The notes: generated from the sequence alone by a model not told the origin. Shown: positions 18,017 through 28,212, counted from the stretch's first letter. The stretch: DNA of 64,000 nt from Paenibacillus sp. JJ-223 (GCF_927798175.1 NZ_CAKMMP010000001.1:124001-188000), one strand, 5' to 3'. Numbers and translations: made by a program.

Positions 18017-19645
18017 ATGGAACATAAAAAATGGTGGAAAGAGACTGTCGTGTATCAAATTTATCCACGAAGCTTTCAGGATAGCAACGGGGATGGAATC
18101 GGCGACCTGAAGGGCATTGTGTCCCGGCTGGATTATTTGCAGAAACTCGGAATCGGTGCCATCTGGCTATCGCCGGTTTGCAAATCTCCGCAAGACGACT
18201 TTGGTTATGATATTTCCGATTATCAGGATATCGATCCGATGTTCGGGTCTTTGGAAGATATGGAAACGTTAATTCATGAAGCCGGGGAACGCAACATCCG
18301 GATCATTATGGATTTGGTGTTGAACCATACTTCGGATGAACATCCCTGGTTCCAGGAAGCCAAAAAAAGCAAAGACAATCCGTACCATGACTATTATATC
18401 TGGAGAGATGGCGTAGAAGGAACGCCCCCAAACGACTTGGGCTCCACATTCGGTGGTTCAGCTTGGCAGTGGGTGCCTGAGATCGGGCAATATTATTTGC
18501 ATCTGTTTTCGGCCAAACAGCCGGATCTCAACTGGGAAAACCCCAAAGTCCGGCAGGAGATTTACGATATGATCAATTGGTGGATCGATAAGGGCGTTGG
18601 CGGTTTTCGACTTGACGTCATTGATCTCATCGGCAAAGAGCCGGATTTGAAGATTACGGGGAACGGACCTCATTTGCATAAATACATCAGGGAACTGAGT
18701 AAGGAAACGTTTCAAAAAGCGGGAGACCTGCTCACCGTTGGAGAAACATGGGGCGCCACCCCGGACATCGCAAAATGGTACAGCAACCCGGACGGCAGCG
18801 AGTTTTCCATGGTATTTCAATTCGAACACATCAGCCTGGATGAACAAGAAGGGAAAGGAAAGTGGGATCTTAAACCTTTGGATGTGATGGAATTAAAAAA
18901 AGTGCTGTCCAAGTGGCAGACAGAGCTCAAGGGGGAAGGCTGGAACAGTTTGTTCTGGAACAATCACGACTTGCCTCGAATCGTTTCCCGTTGGGGAAAT
19001 GACGGACCATTCCGGATCGAATCGGCTAAAATGTTGGCCACGCTTCTTCATGGCATGCAAGGTACGCCTTACATTTACCAGGGTGAAGAATTAGGCATGA
19101 CGAATGTGCAGTATGCGATGGAAGATTATCGGGATATTGAATTGCTGAATTTTTATAAGGAAAGAATGGAAAAAGGACATTCTGAACGCGACGTTATGGA
19201 GTCGATCTATACCAAGGGCCGTGATAACGCGCGAACACCGATGCAATGGGATGCTTCCGATAACGCGGGTTTTACGCAAGGAGAACCTTGGATTAAAGTG
19301 AACCCGAATTACAAGCACATTCACGCTGAGGAAAATTTGAATAACCTTGAATCCATATTCCATTACTACCGGAAACTAATTCAATTAAGAAAAGATCATG
19401 ACGTGATCGTATATGGGGATTATGAGCTGATATTCCCGGATCATCCAGATGTATTTGCTTACACCCGGACGCTCAATGGAACTAAAATCCTGGTGGTATG
19501 CAACTTCCAGGGACAACAGGCCGAACTCCCGCTCCAGGAACAATTGGCAGAGACAAATCAGCTGTTAATATCCAATTATTCAGGCCAAATGTCGGAGAGT
19601 GAGCTGCGTCCATTTGAAGCGAGAATGTACCTTATCCAGGCTTGA
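18017..19645 (+). CDS. malL: GH13 alpha-glucosidase (oligo-1,6-glucosidase type)
   Basis: A 542-residue cytoplasmic GH13 subfamily 31 enzyme. Start WWKETVVYQIYPRSF, conserved MDLVLNHTSDEHPWF, nucleophile Asp200 in GGFRLDVID, acid/base Glu243 in TVGETWG, and third acid Asp318 in WNNHDLPRIVSRWG. The residue after the nucleophile is Val201, which in this family goes with alpha-1,6 preference (isomaltose-type ends). No signal peptide, so it acts on imported oligosaccharides from the importer upstream. The gene symbol follows the B. subtilis family name; exact specificity is inferred. Confidence 0.9.
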   Translation: MEHKKWWKETVVYQIYPRSFQDSNGDGIGDLKGIVSRLDYLQKLGIGAIWLSPVCKSPQDDFGYDISDYQDIDPMFGSLEDMETLIHEAGERNIRIIMDLVLNHTSDEHPWFQEAKKSKDNPYHDYYIWRDGVEGTPPNDLGSTFGGSAWQWVPEIGQYYLHLFSAKQPDLNWENPKVRQEIYDMINWWIDKGVGGFRLDVIDLIGKEPDLKITGNGPHLHKYIRELSKETFQKAGDLLTVGETWGATPDIAKWYSNPDGSEFSMVFQFEHISLDEQEGKGKWDLKPLDVMELKKVLSKWQTELKGEGWNSLFWNNHDLPRIVSRWGNDGPFRIESAKMLATLLHGMQGTPYIYQGEELGMTNVQYAMEDYRDIELLNFYKERMEKGHSERDVMESIYTKGRDNARTPMQWDASDNAGFTQGEPWIKVNPNYKHIHAEENLNNLESIFHYYRKLIQLRKDHDVIVYGDYELIFPDHPDVFAYTRTLNGTKILVVCNFQGQQAELPLQEQLAETNQLLISNYSGQMSESELRPFEARMYLIQA

Positions 19646-19697
19646 AACATAATACTATAAATAAAGTTTAGTGGTTGAGAAAGAAGGATTGCATCAA

Positions 19698-21362
19698 ATG
19701 AAAAAAGTATGGTGGAAAGAAGCCGTAGCTTATCAAATCTATCCAAGAAGCTTTATGGACTCGAATGGGGATGGGATCGGCGACATCAAGGGCATCATTT
19801 CAAAACTGGATTATATTCAGGATCTCGGCATTGATCTGATATGGATCTGTCCTATGTATCAGTCGCCCAACGACGATAATGGTTACGACATTAGCGATTA
19901 CTGTTCCATTATGGGTGAATTCGGCACGATGGAAGACTTTGATCAATTACTGAACGAAGTTCACCGCCGCGGCATGAAACTCATCATGGATCTGGTGATC
20001 AATCATACCAGCGACGAACACCCGTGGTTTATGGAATCGAGAGCTTCGCAGGATAACCCCAAACGGGACTGGTACATCTGGAGAGACGGGAAAAACGGGG
20101 AAGAACCGAACAACTGGGAGAGCATCTTCGGCGGATCTGCATGGGAATATGACGAGGTGTCGGGACAGTACTATCTTCATCTGTTCTCCAAAAAGCAGCC
20201 GGACTTGAACTGGGGAAATGAAGAAGTTCGGAAATCCATTTATGAAATGATGAATTGGTGGCTTGATAAGGGGATTGACGGGTTCCGCGTCGATGCAATC
20301 AGCCATATTCATAAAGAAGAGGGCCTGCCGGACATGCCAAACATCGAGGGCGTCAAATACGTCTCTTCTTTTGAAAAACATATGAACGTCAAAGGAATCC
20401 AGCGTTATCTGCAAGAAATGAAAGAGGAAACGTTATCCAAGTATGATGTGGTGACCGTTGGGGAAGCGAATGGAGTAAAAGTAGAGGACCAGGAAGATCT
20501 GCTGGATTGGATTTGTGAAGTCAGAGGCAAATTCAATATGGTCTTCCAATTTGAACACCTGGACCTTTGGAACAACAGCACGGACAGGCAGCTTGACATT
20601 CCCAAATTGAAACACGTCATGACCAAGTGGCAAAAATCGCTTGAAGGCATCGGCTGGAATGCTTTGTTTATTGAAAATCACGATCAGCCTCGCAAAGTTT
20701 CGTCTTGGGGGAATGATGCGGAGTATTGGTATGAGAGCGCCACTGCGCTAGGAGCCATGTACTTTTTCATGCAGGGCACGCCCTTCATTTATCAAGGGCA
20801 AGAGATTGGAATGACGAATGTGGCTTACCCTTCCATCGATGATTATAACGACGTAGCCGATCGGAATTTATATCAGATCAAACGCGAAGAGGGCATGTCC
20901 CATGAGGAAATCATGAACATCATCTGGGCATCGAGCCGCGACAACTCCAGAACGCCGATGCAGTGGTCTTCGGACAAACAAGCCGGGTTCACCACGGGCA
21001 TCCCGTGGCTAAAGGTGAACGACAATTACGTCGATATTAATGTAGAGAAACAGCTTCAGGAACGACGGTCGATCCTTCACTTTTATAAACAAATGATTCA
21101 GCTGCGAAAAGGACACGACGCGCTCATATACGGGACCTATGAGCTTCTTATGCCGGATCATCCAAGCGTATTTGCGTATACCCGTACATTGGCAGACCAA
21201 CAAGTGCTGGTACTCATTAATCTTACGGGACAAATCGTGGAGCTCGGTGGAGAAGAGAAGTATCCCGACTTTTCGGAGATCTGGCTTACCAACTACGAGG
21301 ACTGCAGGCTGCCAATGCAGCTGAGACCGTTCGAAACGATCATAGGTTTAACCGGAAAATGA
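19698..21362 (+). CDS. GH13 alpha-glucosidase paralogue
   Basis: A 554-residue second GH13 subfamily 31 enzyme, clearly related to the one just upstream (WWKEAVAYQIYPRSF start). Nucleophile Asp199 in DGFRVDAISH, acid/base Glu256 in TVGEANG, and ENHDQPRKVSSWG for the third Asp. The residue after the nucleophile is Ala200 instead of Val, a change that in characterised members goes with alpha-1,4 preference. ATG at 19698 has AAGAAGGA 9 bases upstream; an in-frame GTG at 19671 has none. Probably co-transcribed with malL. Confidence 0.9.
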   Translation: MKKVWWKEAVAYQIYPRSFMDSNGDGIGDIKGIISKLDYIQDLGIDLIWICPMYQSPNDDNGYDISDYCSIMGEFGTMEDFDQLLNEVHRRGMKLIMDLVINHTSDEHPWFMESRASQDNPKRDWYIWRDGKNGEEPNNWESIFGGSAWEYDEVSGQYYLHLFSKKQPDLNWGNEEVRKSIYEMMNWWLDKGIDGFRVDAISHIHKEEGLPDMPNIEGVKYVSSFEKHMNVKGIQRYLQEMKEETLSKYDVVTVGEANGVKVEDQEDLLDWICEVRGKFNMVFQFEHLDLWNNSTDRQLDIPKLKHVMTKWQKSLEGIGWNALFIENHDQPRKVSSWGNDAEYWYESATALGAMYFFMQGTPFIYQGQEIGMTNVAYPSIDDYNDVADRNLYQIKREEGMSHEEIMNIIWASSRDNSRTPMQWSSDKQAGFTTGIPWLKVNDNYVDINVEKQLQERRSILHFYKQMIQLRKGHDALIYGTYELLMPDHPSVFAYTRTLADQQVLVLINLTGQIVELGGEEKYPDFSEIWLTNYEDCRLPMQLRPFETIIGLTGK

Positions 21363-21397
21363 AAAGTACGAAGCGTCGTTGCTGCAGCAAAGGCATG

Positions 21398-21433
21398 AAT
21401 AGGCTAGCCAGGATACTGGTTAGCCTATTTTGC
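21398..21433 (+). terminator. Terminator between the alpha-glucosidase and EamA genes
   Basis: A 12-bp stem (AATAGGCTAGCC / GGTTAGCCTATT, one wobble) with an 8-base loop, followed by TT-rich sequence. It may serve both convergent genes. Confidence 0.85.
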
Positions 21434-21539
21434 TCTTTGACGAGGCGTGTGCCAAGAAACAGCCCAACCCATTCGGTCTTCGTTGGGCAGTTCCTTGTGC
21501 TCCTTTGTACGCCTTTGCTCAGAGGGAGTCCTTGTTCTT

Positions 21540-22460
21540 TCATTTTATGGCTCTCAGCCTGGATGCTCGGCCAGCGCGGGCGGGACGTTCGGAGAGATAC
21601 GATCCAACCAGCGTCAACAGTGCGCCGAGAACGGTGCCCCAGGTCAACGGTTCGCGGAGCAGCAGGGTGGACGCGATCACGGTGATTACCGGCACGAGAT
21701 AGATGTACACGCTTGTTTTCACTGCACCGAGCAAATGAACCGCCCGATTCCAAGTGACAAAGCACAGGGCGGAAGCGCCCAAACCGAGAAATAGCAGGTT
21801 GGCCGCGTTAGCGGGCACGAGCAGCCGGGCCGGATCAGGATGAACGCCTTTCAGCCATACCGCCGGAATCATGAACAGCAGCCCATAGCCAAATACTTTG
21901 CGCGTTGCGCCGATGGCATGGTAACCAAGCTGGCCGATCTTTCGCATGAGGACCGAATAGAAGGCCCACACCGCAGGTGCAATGAAGGCAAGCAGGTCAC
22001 CGAGCGGATTGATTTGCAGCACGGTTTGTCCATGAAACGAAATGAGTATAATGCCCATAAGCGCGATGCCGAATCCAAGCATAAAGTTGCGGTTCAATCG
22101 TTCCCCGTCCAGCGCGAAATGTGCGATCACCGCGGTGAAGAACGGAGCGATGGATACGATGACGCCTACATTGGAGGCGAGCGTATATTCCAGAGCCACA
22201 TTTTCAATCAGGAAATATAACGTAACCCCGCACAGCCCGGCTGCCATGAACAGCCGCTCTTCCCGGAAAGAAGCGATCCGCTGGAAGCGTGGATAGATCA
22301 ACAGCAATGCAGCGTACCCCAGCACAAACCGGAACACCAGAATCTCCACCGGGGTGAAGTCCACGAGCAGCCATTTGGTGGAAATAAACGTTGTGCCCCA
22401 GACCAGCATCGTAAACAAGGCCAGCAAATGGCCGGTTGAAGCTTTGGTTGTTTTCGTCAT
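21540..22460 (-). CDS. EamA/DMT family transporter
   Basis: A 306-residue membrane protein with ten predicted helices in two EamA repeats (start LLALFTMLVWGTTFISTKW; second repeat from about residue 150). The drug/metabolite transporter family usually exports amino acids, nucleosides or other small metabolites. Its ATG overlaps the stop of the AraC gene upstream by 4 bases (ATGA), so the two are translationally coupled and the AraC protein is its likely regulator. Substrate unknown. Confidence 0.9.
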   Translation of the reverse strand: MTKTTKASTGHLLALFTMLVWGTTFISTKWLLVDFTPVEILVFRFVLGYAALLLIYPRFQRIASFREERLFMAAGLCGVTLYFLIENVALEYTLASNVGVIVSIAPFFTAVIAHFALDGERLNRNFMLGFGIALMGIILISFHGQTVLQINPLGDLLAFIAPAVWAFYSVLMRKIGQLGYHAIGATRKVFGYGLLFMIPAVWLKGVHPDPARLLVPANAANLLFLGLGASALCFVTWNRAVHLLGAVKTSVYIYLVPVITVIASTLLLREPLTWGTVLGALLTLVGSYLSERPARAGRASRLRAIK

Positions 22461-23317
22461 GTCGGATTGCCCGCCTTTTCTGCATGCGGTACCGCTAGTT
22501 GTTCGTGATTGAAAATGCGCCGGTATTGTCGCGGCGTCAGCCCGATCAGTTTTTTGAAAAAATTCGTAAAATGGCTTTGATCGCTAAAACCTGTCCTGGC
22601 AGCTACTTCCATCGGGAACAATCCCTGTTCGAGCAGCCGCTTTGCGTGATTGATGCGAATGGTCTCCAGGTATCGGTAAGGGGAGATGCCTTTCTGGCGC
22701 GTAAACAGCCGCAGCAAATGATATTTGCTCAGGCTTGCCAGATCGGATAACTCGTTTAATGCGATGCTGTCCATGTAATGCGATTCGATATAAGCGCACA
22801 CGCGCGTAATTTCGGCGGTTTGCTCCTGTTCGGCGTTTGTCCGTTCGGTATCCGAATGTTCGCTGATCAATTGTTCCAGAAGGACGAACAGCAATTCCTC
22901 TTTGCAAAAGTCCTGCCGCTCCGCAAGGATCAGGTCATGCAGCTCCTGCAGCGTTTCTACCAGCTCGTTCTGGCAAAGGACATGCGTGGTGAATCGGGGC
23001 ATAACGTCATGCCCGGTCATTTCCGCAGCGTATCGCCGCATCACCTCCGGTTCGATGTTCAAGCAGCGATAGTCGAGCGTCCGGCCGTCCACCTGCTCGC
23101 AAGCATGCGGATCACCGGGATTAAAAATAATGATGTCGCCGCTGTTTAACAAATATTCTTCCTGGTTGCACACCAGATGGCGTTTGCCATCTTCGATGAA
23201 ACCGATCACGTAATAATCGTGAAAATGGTTCGGAAATTTCTGCATGATGCCCTCGAAGCGGTAAGCTTCCAACTGCAGATCGGGATCGTATACGACGGTT
23301 CGCACTTCGCGAGTCAC
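22457..23317 (-). CDS. AraC family regulator with N-terminal cupin
   Basis: A 286-residue regulator: cupin ligand domain (FPNHFHDYYVIGFIEDGKR, FNPGDPHACE) and a C-terminal AraC domain with LSDLASLSKYHLLRLFTRQK and AARTGFSDQSHFTNFFKKL. The frame opens at a TTG (23335), but AAAGAGGTG just before the in-frame GTG at 23317 makes that start better. A TATAAT-like -10 on the minus strand lies at 23350-23355. It probably controls the coupled EamA exporter. Confidence 0.9.
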   Translation of the reverse strand: MTREVRTVVYDPDLQLEAYRFEGIMQKFPNHFHDYYVIGFIEDGKRHLVCNQEEYLLNSGDIIIFNPGDPHACEQVDGRTLDYRCLNIEPEVMRRYAAEMTGHDVMPRFTTHVLCQNELVETLQELHDLILAERQDFCKEELLFVLLEQLISEHSDTERTNAEQEQTAEITRVCAYIESHYMDSIALNELSDLASLSKYHLLRLFTRQKGISPYRYLETIRINHAKRLLEQGLFPMEVAARTGFSDQSHFTNFFKKLIGLTPRQYRRIFNHEQLAVPHAEKAGNPT

Positions 23318-23677
23318 ATGCTGCACCTCTTTCAAATGATGTTTCTGCCATTATAAACGAAATCCTCTCCCGTGTTCTTGGATGATATTGCTTCATTTTA
23401 GATGTGTGTTGCCTGCCTGAGCATACGCTATTTATAATGAATATTAATGAAAGATTCCCGGCATAGTGGAATTGAGTGCAGGCATTAACGTCACGGAAGA
23501 AACGGAAAAATATCCACGGATATACCATTGGCTTGAGGGTGATATTTGAAAATCAAAACGCGCTGCGCGCTTATTGCCCCCATCCGGCTCATCAGGCCTT
23601 CGTGTCCGTACTGGATGGAGCAGCGTCATCGTATCCGATTACCCGATTGCTGAACAAGAGAAGGGAAGGGCTGTTGA
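23318..23677. other. Intergenic region without recognised gene
   Basis: Divergent control region between the AraC gene and the unknown gene at 23678. Apart from a minus-strand TATAAT-like box at 23350-23355 and a GAAGGGAAGGG ribosome site at the right end, I see nothing with clear function. Short frames cross it but show no start signal or recognisable protein. Confidence 0.5.
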
Positions 23678-24142
23678 ATGATGATGAACACCCGCTCCGT
23701 GCGACTGGAGGATCTGAGCAAGCTCGAATACAGCGTACGCATTGGCAAAGTATCCGCAGAAAGTTACCGATCCATCATGATTTTGTCCTTCAAAGGCGAG
23801 TACGGTTTCGGCAGCAGAGGCAATAGCGATGCCAGATACATGAGCGCCATCGGCAAGGCCGTTTTGGACGCCTGGGCTCCCTGGGGATTGGTCATCGATT
23901 TGAGCGAGCTCAAGTACGAATGGGGAGACGAACTGGATCGCGTGTTCGACATCGGGAGCGAGCTGGCGAGAATCAAACCGTTCCCGGTGGCTTTGACCGT
24001 TGGACCGGCTTCAGAGGAGGCGGTGCGCACGCTTATTTTGGGTATCGGCGCTAAGGAAACCATCGAGGATATCGGTTGGGTATTTCGCAGCATCGAGGAA
24101 GGTTGGACCTATGTTGCAAATCAGTTAGAGCCAAAGGATTAA
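23678..24142 (+). CDS. Conserved-looking protein of unknown function
   Basis: A 154-residue soluble protein I do not recognise. It has no signal peptide or membrane helix. The pattern of alternating strands and helices (SIMILSFKGEYGFG, WGLVIDLSELKYEWGDELD, FPVALTVGPASEEAVRTL) is somewhat like a STAS fold, but this is a guess. GAAGGGAAGGG upstream supports the ATG, and codon use resembles the neighbours. It stands alone between the AraC gene and a permease gene. Confidence 0.7.
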   Translation: MMMNTRSVRLEDLSKLEYSVRIGKVSAESYRSIMILSFKGEYGFGSRGNSDARYMSAIGKAVLDAWAPWGLVIDLSELKYEWGDELDRVFDIGSELARIKPFPVALTVGPASEEAVRTLILGIGAKETIEDIGWVFRSIEEGWTYVANQLEPKD

Positions 24143-24364
24143 TGGTTCGTTCAATATACATAGGAATCGATGTCAGATAATCTAACTTGGATTTCGGGAT
24201 TTATTGTTAAGAACGCCTAAGTGGTGTGTCTTTCTTTATCTCCTCCAACAATTCTCCATGCCACCTGCTCGAAATCTTCCGAATTGTTTATATAATGTGA
24301 ACTAACATAACGGCGTTTCTTCAAAGAGGTTCACGGATAATGATCATTCGGGGGGAGAGCTTTC

Positions 24365-25687
24365 ATGAACAAAACGAAAAAAATGAACATTTTTTCATTG
24401 GGAATCCAGCATGTCCTGGCCATGTATGCCGGGGCGATTCTGGTTCCGCTGCTGGTCGGCCGGGCGTTGAACCTGACGGCAGAACAACTCGCTTACCTGG
24501 TCTCCATCGATCTGCTGACCTGCGGAATCGCGACATGGCTGCAAGCGCGGAAAGGCAAGGTTCTGGGCATAGGTTTGCCGGCAGTGCTTGGAAGTTCCTT
24601 CGTGGCGGTTACACCGATGATCGCAATCGGCAATCAGTACGGGATTCCGGCCATCTACGGCTCCATTATCGCGGCAGGCCTCTTCATTATGATCTGTGCG
24701 ACCTTCTTCAGCAAAATCGTGAAACTGTTTCCGCCGGTCGTGATCGGTACGGTAGTGACCATTATCGGCCTTGCGCTTATTCCGACCGGCATCCGCAATA
24801 TGGCGGGCGGCAGCGGAAGCGAGGATTTCGGGGGACTCAGCCACCTCGCGCTTTCCTTCGGGGTATTGATTTTCATCCTGATCCTCCACCGTTATGCGCG
24901 CGGATTTGTCAAATCGTTGGCTGTTCTGCTCGGCATCATTGCGGGAACCCTGGTCGCTGTCCTGATGGGCAAAGTCAATGTTGCTCCCGTGCTCGAAGCT
25001 TCCTGGTTTCGCCTGCCGCAGCCGTTCTACTTCGGATGGCCGACCTTTGAATTCGGTCCGATCCTGACGATGATCATCGTGGGAATGGTGGTTATCATCG
25101 AATCGACGGGTGTGTTCATGGCGCTAGGCAAAATTTGCGACCAACCCGTCACCGATAAAGATCTTGCCCGCGGATACCGTGCGGAAGGTCTGGCTTTTGT
25201 GCTAGGGGGCATCTTCAATGCTTTTCCGTACAATACGTTTGCTCAGAACGTGGGTCTCGTTCAACTCTCCCGAGTGAAGACGACCAATGTCGTCGTGGCG
25301 GCAGGCGGCATCCTTGTTTTCCTCGGTTTGATCCCGAAAATCGCCGCTTTCGCAACCATTATCCCGAGTGCCGTGCTTGGCGGGGCAACGGTTGTGCTGT
25401 TCGGCATGGTGGTGTCGTCCGGCGTTAAAATGCTGCAATCCGTTGACTTCAGCAAACAATCGAACTTGCTGATCGTCGCGTGCTCGGTGTCGCTTGGCCT
25501 CGGGGTGACGGCAGTTCCCGACTTGTTTGCCCAGCTGCCGCAAGCGATCCGCATCATCGTCAGCGATGGCATCATTACAGGCAGTTTGTCTGCCATTCTG
25601 CTCAACGTATTTTTCAATCTCGGCATCAAAAAAGAAAGCATTCCGCTTCAGTCGTCCCCTTCGCAGGCGAACGAAGCACATTCTTGA
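24365..25687 (+). CDS. Nucleobase:cation symporter-2 family permease (xanthine/uracil type)
   Basis: A 440-residue membrane protein of the NCS2/NAT family with about 12-14 helices. Visible signatures are GLPAVLGSSFVAVTPM, the family-motif region ESTGVFMALGKICDQPV, and FNAFPYNTFAQNVGLVQLSRVKT. Closest in pattern to PbuX/PucJK-type purine permeases. GGGGGGAGAG precedes the ATG. A TATAAT lies near 24291, but no purine riboswitch consensus is seen upstream, unlike the xpt-pbuX operon of B. subtilis. Confidence 0.9.
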   Translation: MNKTKKMNIFSLGIQHVLAMYAGAILVPLLVGRALNLTAEQLAYLVSIDLLTCGIATWLQARKGKVLGIGLPAVLGSSFVAVTPMIAIGNQYGIPAIYGSIIAAGLFIMICATFFSKIVKLFPPVVIGTVVTIIGLALIPTGIRNMAGGSGSEDFGGLSHLALSFGVLIFILILHRYARGFVKSLAVLLGIIAGTLVAVLMGKVNVAPVLEASWFRLPQPFYFGWPTFEFGPILTMIIVGMVVIIESTGVFMALGKICDQPVTDKDLARGYRAEGLAFVLGGIFNAFPYNTFAQNVGLVQLSRVKTTNVVVAAGGILVFLGLIPKIAAFATIIPSAVLGGATVVLFGMVVSSGVKMLQSVDFSKQSNLLIVACSVSLGLGVTAVPDLFAQLPQAIRIIVSDGIITGSLSAILLNVFFNLGIKKESIPLQSSPSQANEAHS

Positions 25688-25739
25688 CGTTGAATTAAGC
25701 GCACATAAAGCATCGTTTTCCATTCAGTCGGCTTGCTAA

Positions 25740-25777
25740 AAGTTCATCGCGTTCTTCAGAGCGCGCATGGACTTTTT
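25740..25777 (+). terminator. Terminator after the nucleobase permease
   Basis: Imperfect stem AAGTTCATCGCG / CGCGCATGGACTT (one bulge, one wobble) followed by five T. Confidence 0.8.
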
Positions 25778-25921
25778 GCTTTTTGAAAGGTCATATTGAA
25801 AAGTTCAATAAGCCGAACCATGCAAAAATAAGGCAAATATGCTACAGTTTTTTCATGACCGCCGTAAACGATGAATGTTATGAGGAACCATATCGAACAA
25901 TATAACAAAGGAGAGGTGATC

Positions 25922-27394
25922 ATGATGCAGAAGCAACTGATGGATGCCGGATGGAATCTGGACAATAGCTATGCCAGGCTGCCATCCGTTTTTTATACGA
26001 AGCAATCCGCCCAGCCCGTTGCTCGCCCCAAATTATTGGTGTTGAATGACGCGTTAGCGGCATCGCTCGGGTTGAATGCAGACCTGCTGAAACAGGAGGA
26101 AAACGTAGAAATCTTTGCGGGCAACCGAAATCCGGTCGGATCGGAGCCGTTGGCGCAGGCTTATGCAGGGCATCAATTCGGCCATTTCAACAGGTTGGGC
26201 GATGGACGTGCGCTGCTCATCGGTGAACAGCTGACGCCGGCCGGCGAACGAATGGACATTCAGTTAAAAGGGTCCGGCGTTACGCCGTATTCCCGCGCGG
26301 GGGACGGAAGAGCCGCGATCGGGCCGATGCTGCGCGAATATATCATTAGCGAAGCGATGCAAGCGCTGGGCGTTCCGACAACCCGTATTTTGGCCGTGGT
26401 ATCCACGGGCGAAACGATCTATCGCGAGACGGAGCGGCCGGGTGCCGTTCTGACGAGAGTGGCGGCAAGCCATTTGCGCGTTGGGACGTTCCAATATGCA
26501 GCCGCTCTGGGCAATGTGGATGACCTTAGAGCATTGGCCGATTATGCCATTCAGCGGCATTATGCCGAACTGGCAGCAGACGATGACAGGTATTTGCGTT
26601 TGCTCGAAAACGTTATACGGCGTCAAGCTGCCTTAATTGCGAAATGGCAGCAAATCGGTTTTATCCACGGCGTGATGAATACGGACAACATGACGATCAG
26701 CGGCGAGACGATCGACTATGGCCCTTGTGCTTTTATGGATAACTATAATCCGGCGACGGTGTTCAGTTCGATTGATACCCAGGGACGTTATGCTTACGGC
26801 AATCAGCCTTATATCGGAGGCTGGAATTTGGCGCGCTTTGCGGAATCGCTGCTGCCATTGCTGCATACTGACGAAGAACAGGCCGTGCAAATGGCACAGG
26901 ATGCCATCTCTTCCTTTTCCGAATTGTATCATCATCATTGGTTGGCGGGTATGCGTACCAAGTTGGGGCTGTTTAACGCAGAAGCGGCGGACGAAGAACT
27001 GGTCAAAGACTTGCTGGACCTCATGGAGAAACACCAGGCTGATTACACGAACACGTTCGTGGTACTAACCTTTGGGCAGGCGGTCGGTCATGGGCTGAGC
27101 GACGATGCGGAATTTGCGAATTGGCATGCACGCTGGCAAGCCAGACTCGCGAGACAGGAACAGGGCCCGGAGGCCGTGCGCGAACAGATGAGCAAGACCA
27201 ATCCTGCGGTCATTCCGCGCAATCATCGGGTGGAGGAAGCGTTGGAGCGCGCAGAGCAGCATGGCGATTACAGCGTGATGAACAAGCTGCTTGCCGTGTT
27301 GAAGAATCCCTATGCCCATAGTTCCGAACAGGCGGAGTACGCCGCTGCACCCATGGCTTGCGACCCGAACTATCGCACGTTCTGCGGTACCTAA
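25922..27394 (+). CDS. selO: Protein adenylyltransferase SelO (YdiU family)
   Basis: A 490-residue pseudokinase-fold enzyme that transfers AMP from ATP to Ser/Thr/Tyr of target proteins. Signatures: [62 protein letters not shown] (catalytic and metal residues) and the C-terminal FCGT with Cys488, a position that is cysteine or selenocysteine in SelO proteins. Start at ATG 25922 after AAAGGAGAGGTG; an earlier in-frame ATG at 25871 lacks a site. Transcribed alone or with the next gene. Confidence 0.93.
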   Translation: MMQKQLMDAGWNLDNSYARLPSVFYTKQSAQPVARPKLLVLNDALAASLGLNADLLKQEENVEIFAGNRNPVGSEPLAQAYAGHQFGHFNRLGDGRALLIGEQLTPAGERMDIQLKGSGVTPYSRAGDGRAAIGPMLREYIISEAMQALGVPTTRILAVVSTGETIYRETERPGAVLTRVAASHLRVGTFQYAAALGNVDDLRALADYAIQRHYAELAADDDRYLRLLENVIRRQAALIAKWQQIGFIHGVMNTDNMTISGETIDYGPCAFMDNYNPATVFSSIDTQGRYAYGNQPYIGGWNLARFAESLLPLLHTDEEQAVQMAQDAISSFSELYHHHWLAGMRTKLGLFNAEAADEELVKDLLDLMEKHQADYTNTFVVLTFGQAVGHGLSDDAEFANWHARWQARLARQEQGPEAVREQMSKTNPAVIPRNHRVEEALERAEQHGDYSVMNKLLAVLKNPYAHSSEQAEYAAAPMACDPNYRTFCGT

Positions 27395-27511
27395 CGAACG
27401 AGGCGGATAGCTTGGAGGGAGGAAGCCGTTTGTCAGAGCTGCGAAGCTTGTCCCGGTTGCGGGAGAAGGTATTAGCGTTATTCGGATTTCACGGACTTTC
27501 CTAGTGAACAG

Positions 27512-28132
27512 ATGGAGGGTTATGTCAATCGCAGATTTTCGACATTTCGGGAAGATGGCGCCCCTTGTGTGAAGGTATCCGATCAGGGATTTGTCGTTCG
27601 CATCCATGAACGGGGCAGCGAGGTGTACGAACGACAACTGGACGATAAAGATGTGGTTCTCTATTGGGGAGGGATCATTCTGTTGGACAATAACGACATA
27701 CATGATTTGTGGTACGACTATGCCATCGCTTTCGTAAGCTTGAAGAACAACTCCGCACGGGGATGGGGCGACCTCACGCCAGAACAACAGGAAATCGCCG
27801 CATTGTGGCTGCTGGAGGCGGATGTGTTCAACGGCGGTTTTGTGCAGTTTTTTTGCAATTGGGGGGAGGAAGCGCTGGTCCATGCGGTTCGTGCGCTGCA
27901 AACGATCGGAGCCGCAGACGAGCTAACCTACGTGAACGCTTGTTTCGATTGCATCCGACATCTGGAGAACGATGAACGCCTGACGGAACTGTGGGATATC
28001 CCCCGGTTTCTGACGGACCAGGAGGAGCAGCAGTTGGATACGCTGGATCAACGGTTCTGGAACGGAGAAAGCCAAATTGCCCCCAAGGCGTATGAACATT
28101 ACGCCAGAACGTTGAAAATCGCCGTTCCATAA
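27512..28132 (+). CDS. DMP19-like (DUF4375) protein, N-terminus uncertain
   Basis: A 206-residue protein whose second half (LEADVFNGGFVQFFCNWGEE, ALVHAVRALQTIGA) matches the DMP19/DUF4375 family; DMP19 of Neisseria is a DNA-mimic protein, but most members are uncharacterised. The ATG at 27512 has no ribosome site. A better site (GGAGGGAGG) precedes a TTG at 27430 that opens a 24-codon frame in another register ending at 27504, so the true N-terminus may lie there with a frameshift between. Follows selO closely. Confidence 0.7.
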   Translation: MEGYVNRRFSTFREDGAPCVKVSDQGFVVRIHERGSEVYERQLDDKDVVLYWGGIILLDNNDIHDLWYDYAIAFVSLKNNSARGWGDLTPEQQEIAALWLLEADVFNGGFVQFFCNWGEEALVHAVRALQTIGAADELTYVNACFDCIRHLENDERLTELWDIPRFLTDQEEQQLDTLDQRFWNGESQIAPKAYEHYARTLKIAVP

Positions 28133-28177
28133 TACTTGGTATGGCAACATTCCATTGAGGAAAACGGCTTGCAAACG

Positions 28178-28206
28178 TTCAAACGTTCGGATATACTGTC
28201 TATAAT
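28178..28206 (+). promoter_or_regulatory. Promoter of the tyrS T-box transcript
   Basis: TTCAAA (28178-28183) and TATAAT (28201-28206) are 17 bp apart, directly before the T-box leader. Confidence 0.65.
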
Positions 28207-28212
28207 CTGAAA

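Noticed and set aside
24143..24364. Possible purine riboswitch before the nucleobase permease
   Set aside because: The conserved purine-aptamer core is absent; only a TATAAT and a ribosome site are visible.
24340..25050. 236-codon frame overlapping the start of the nucleobase permease
   Set aside because: Out-of-frame shadow, rich in Arg/Gly/Pro, with no homology; the NCS2 permease frame is convincing.
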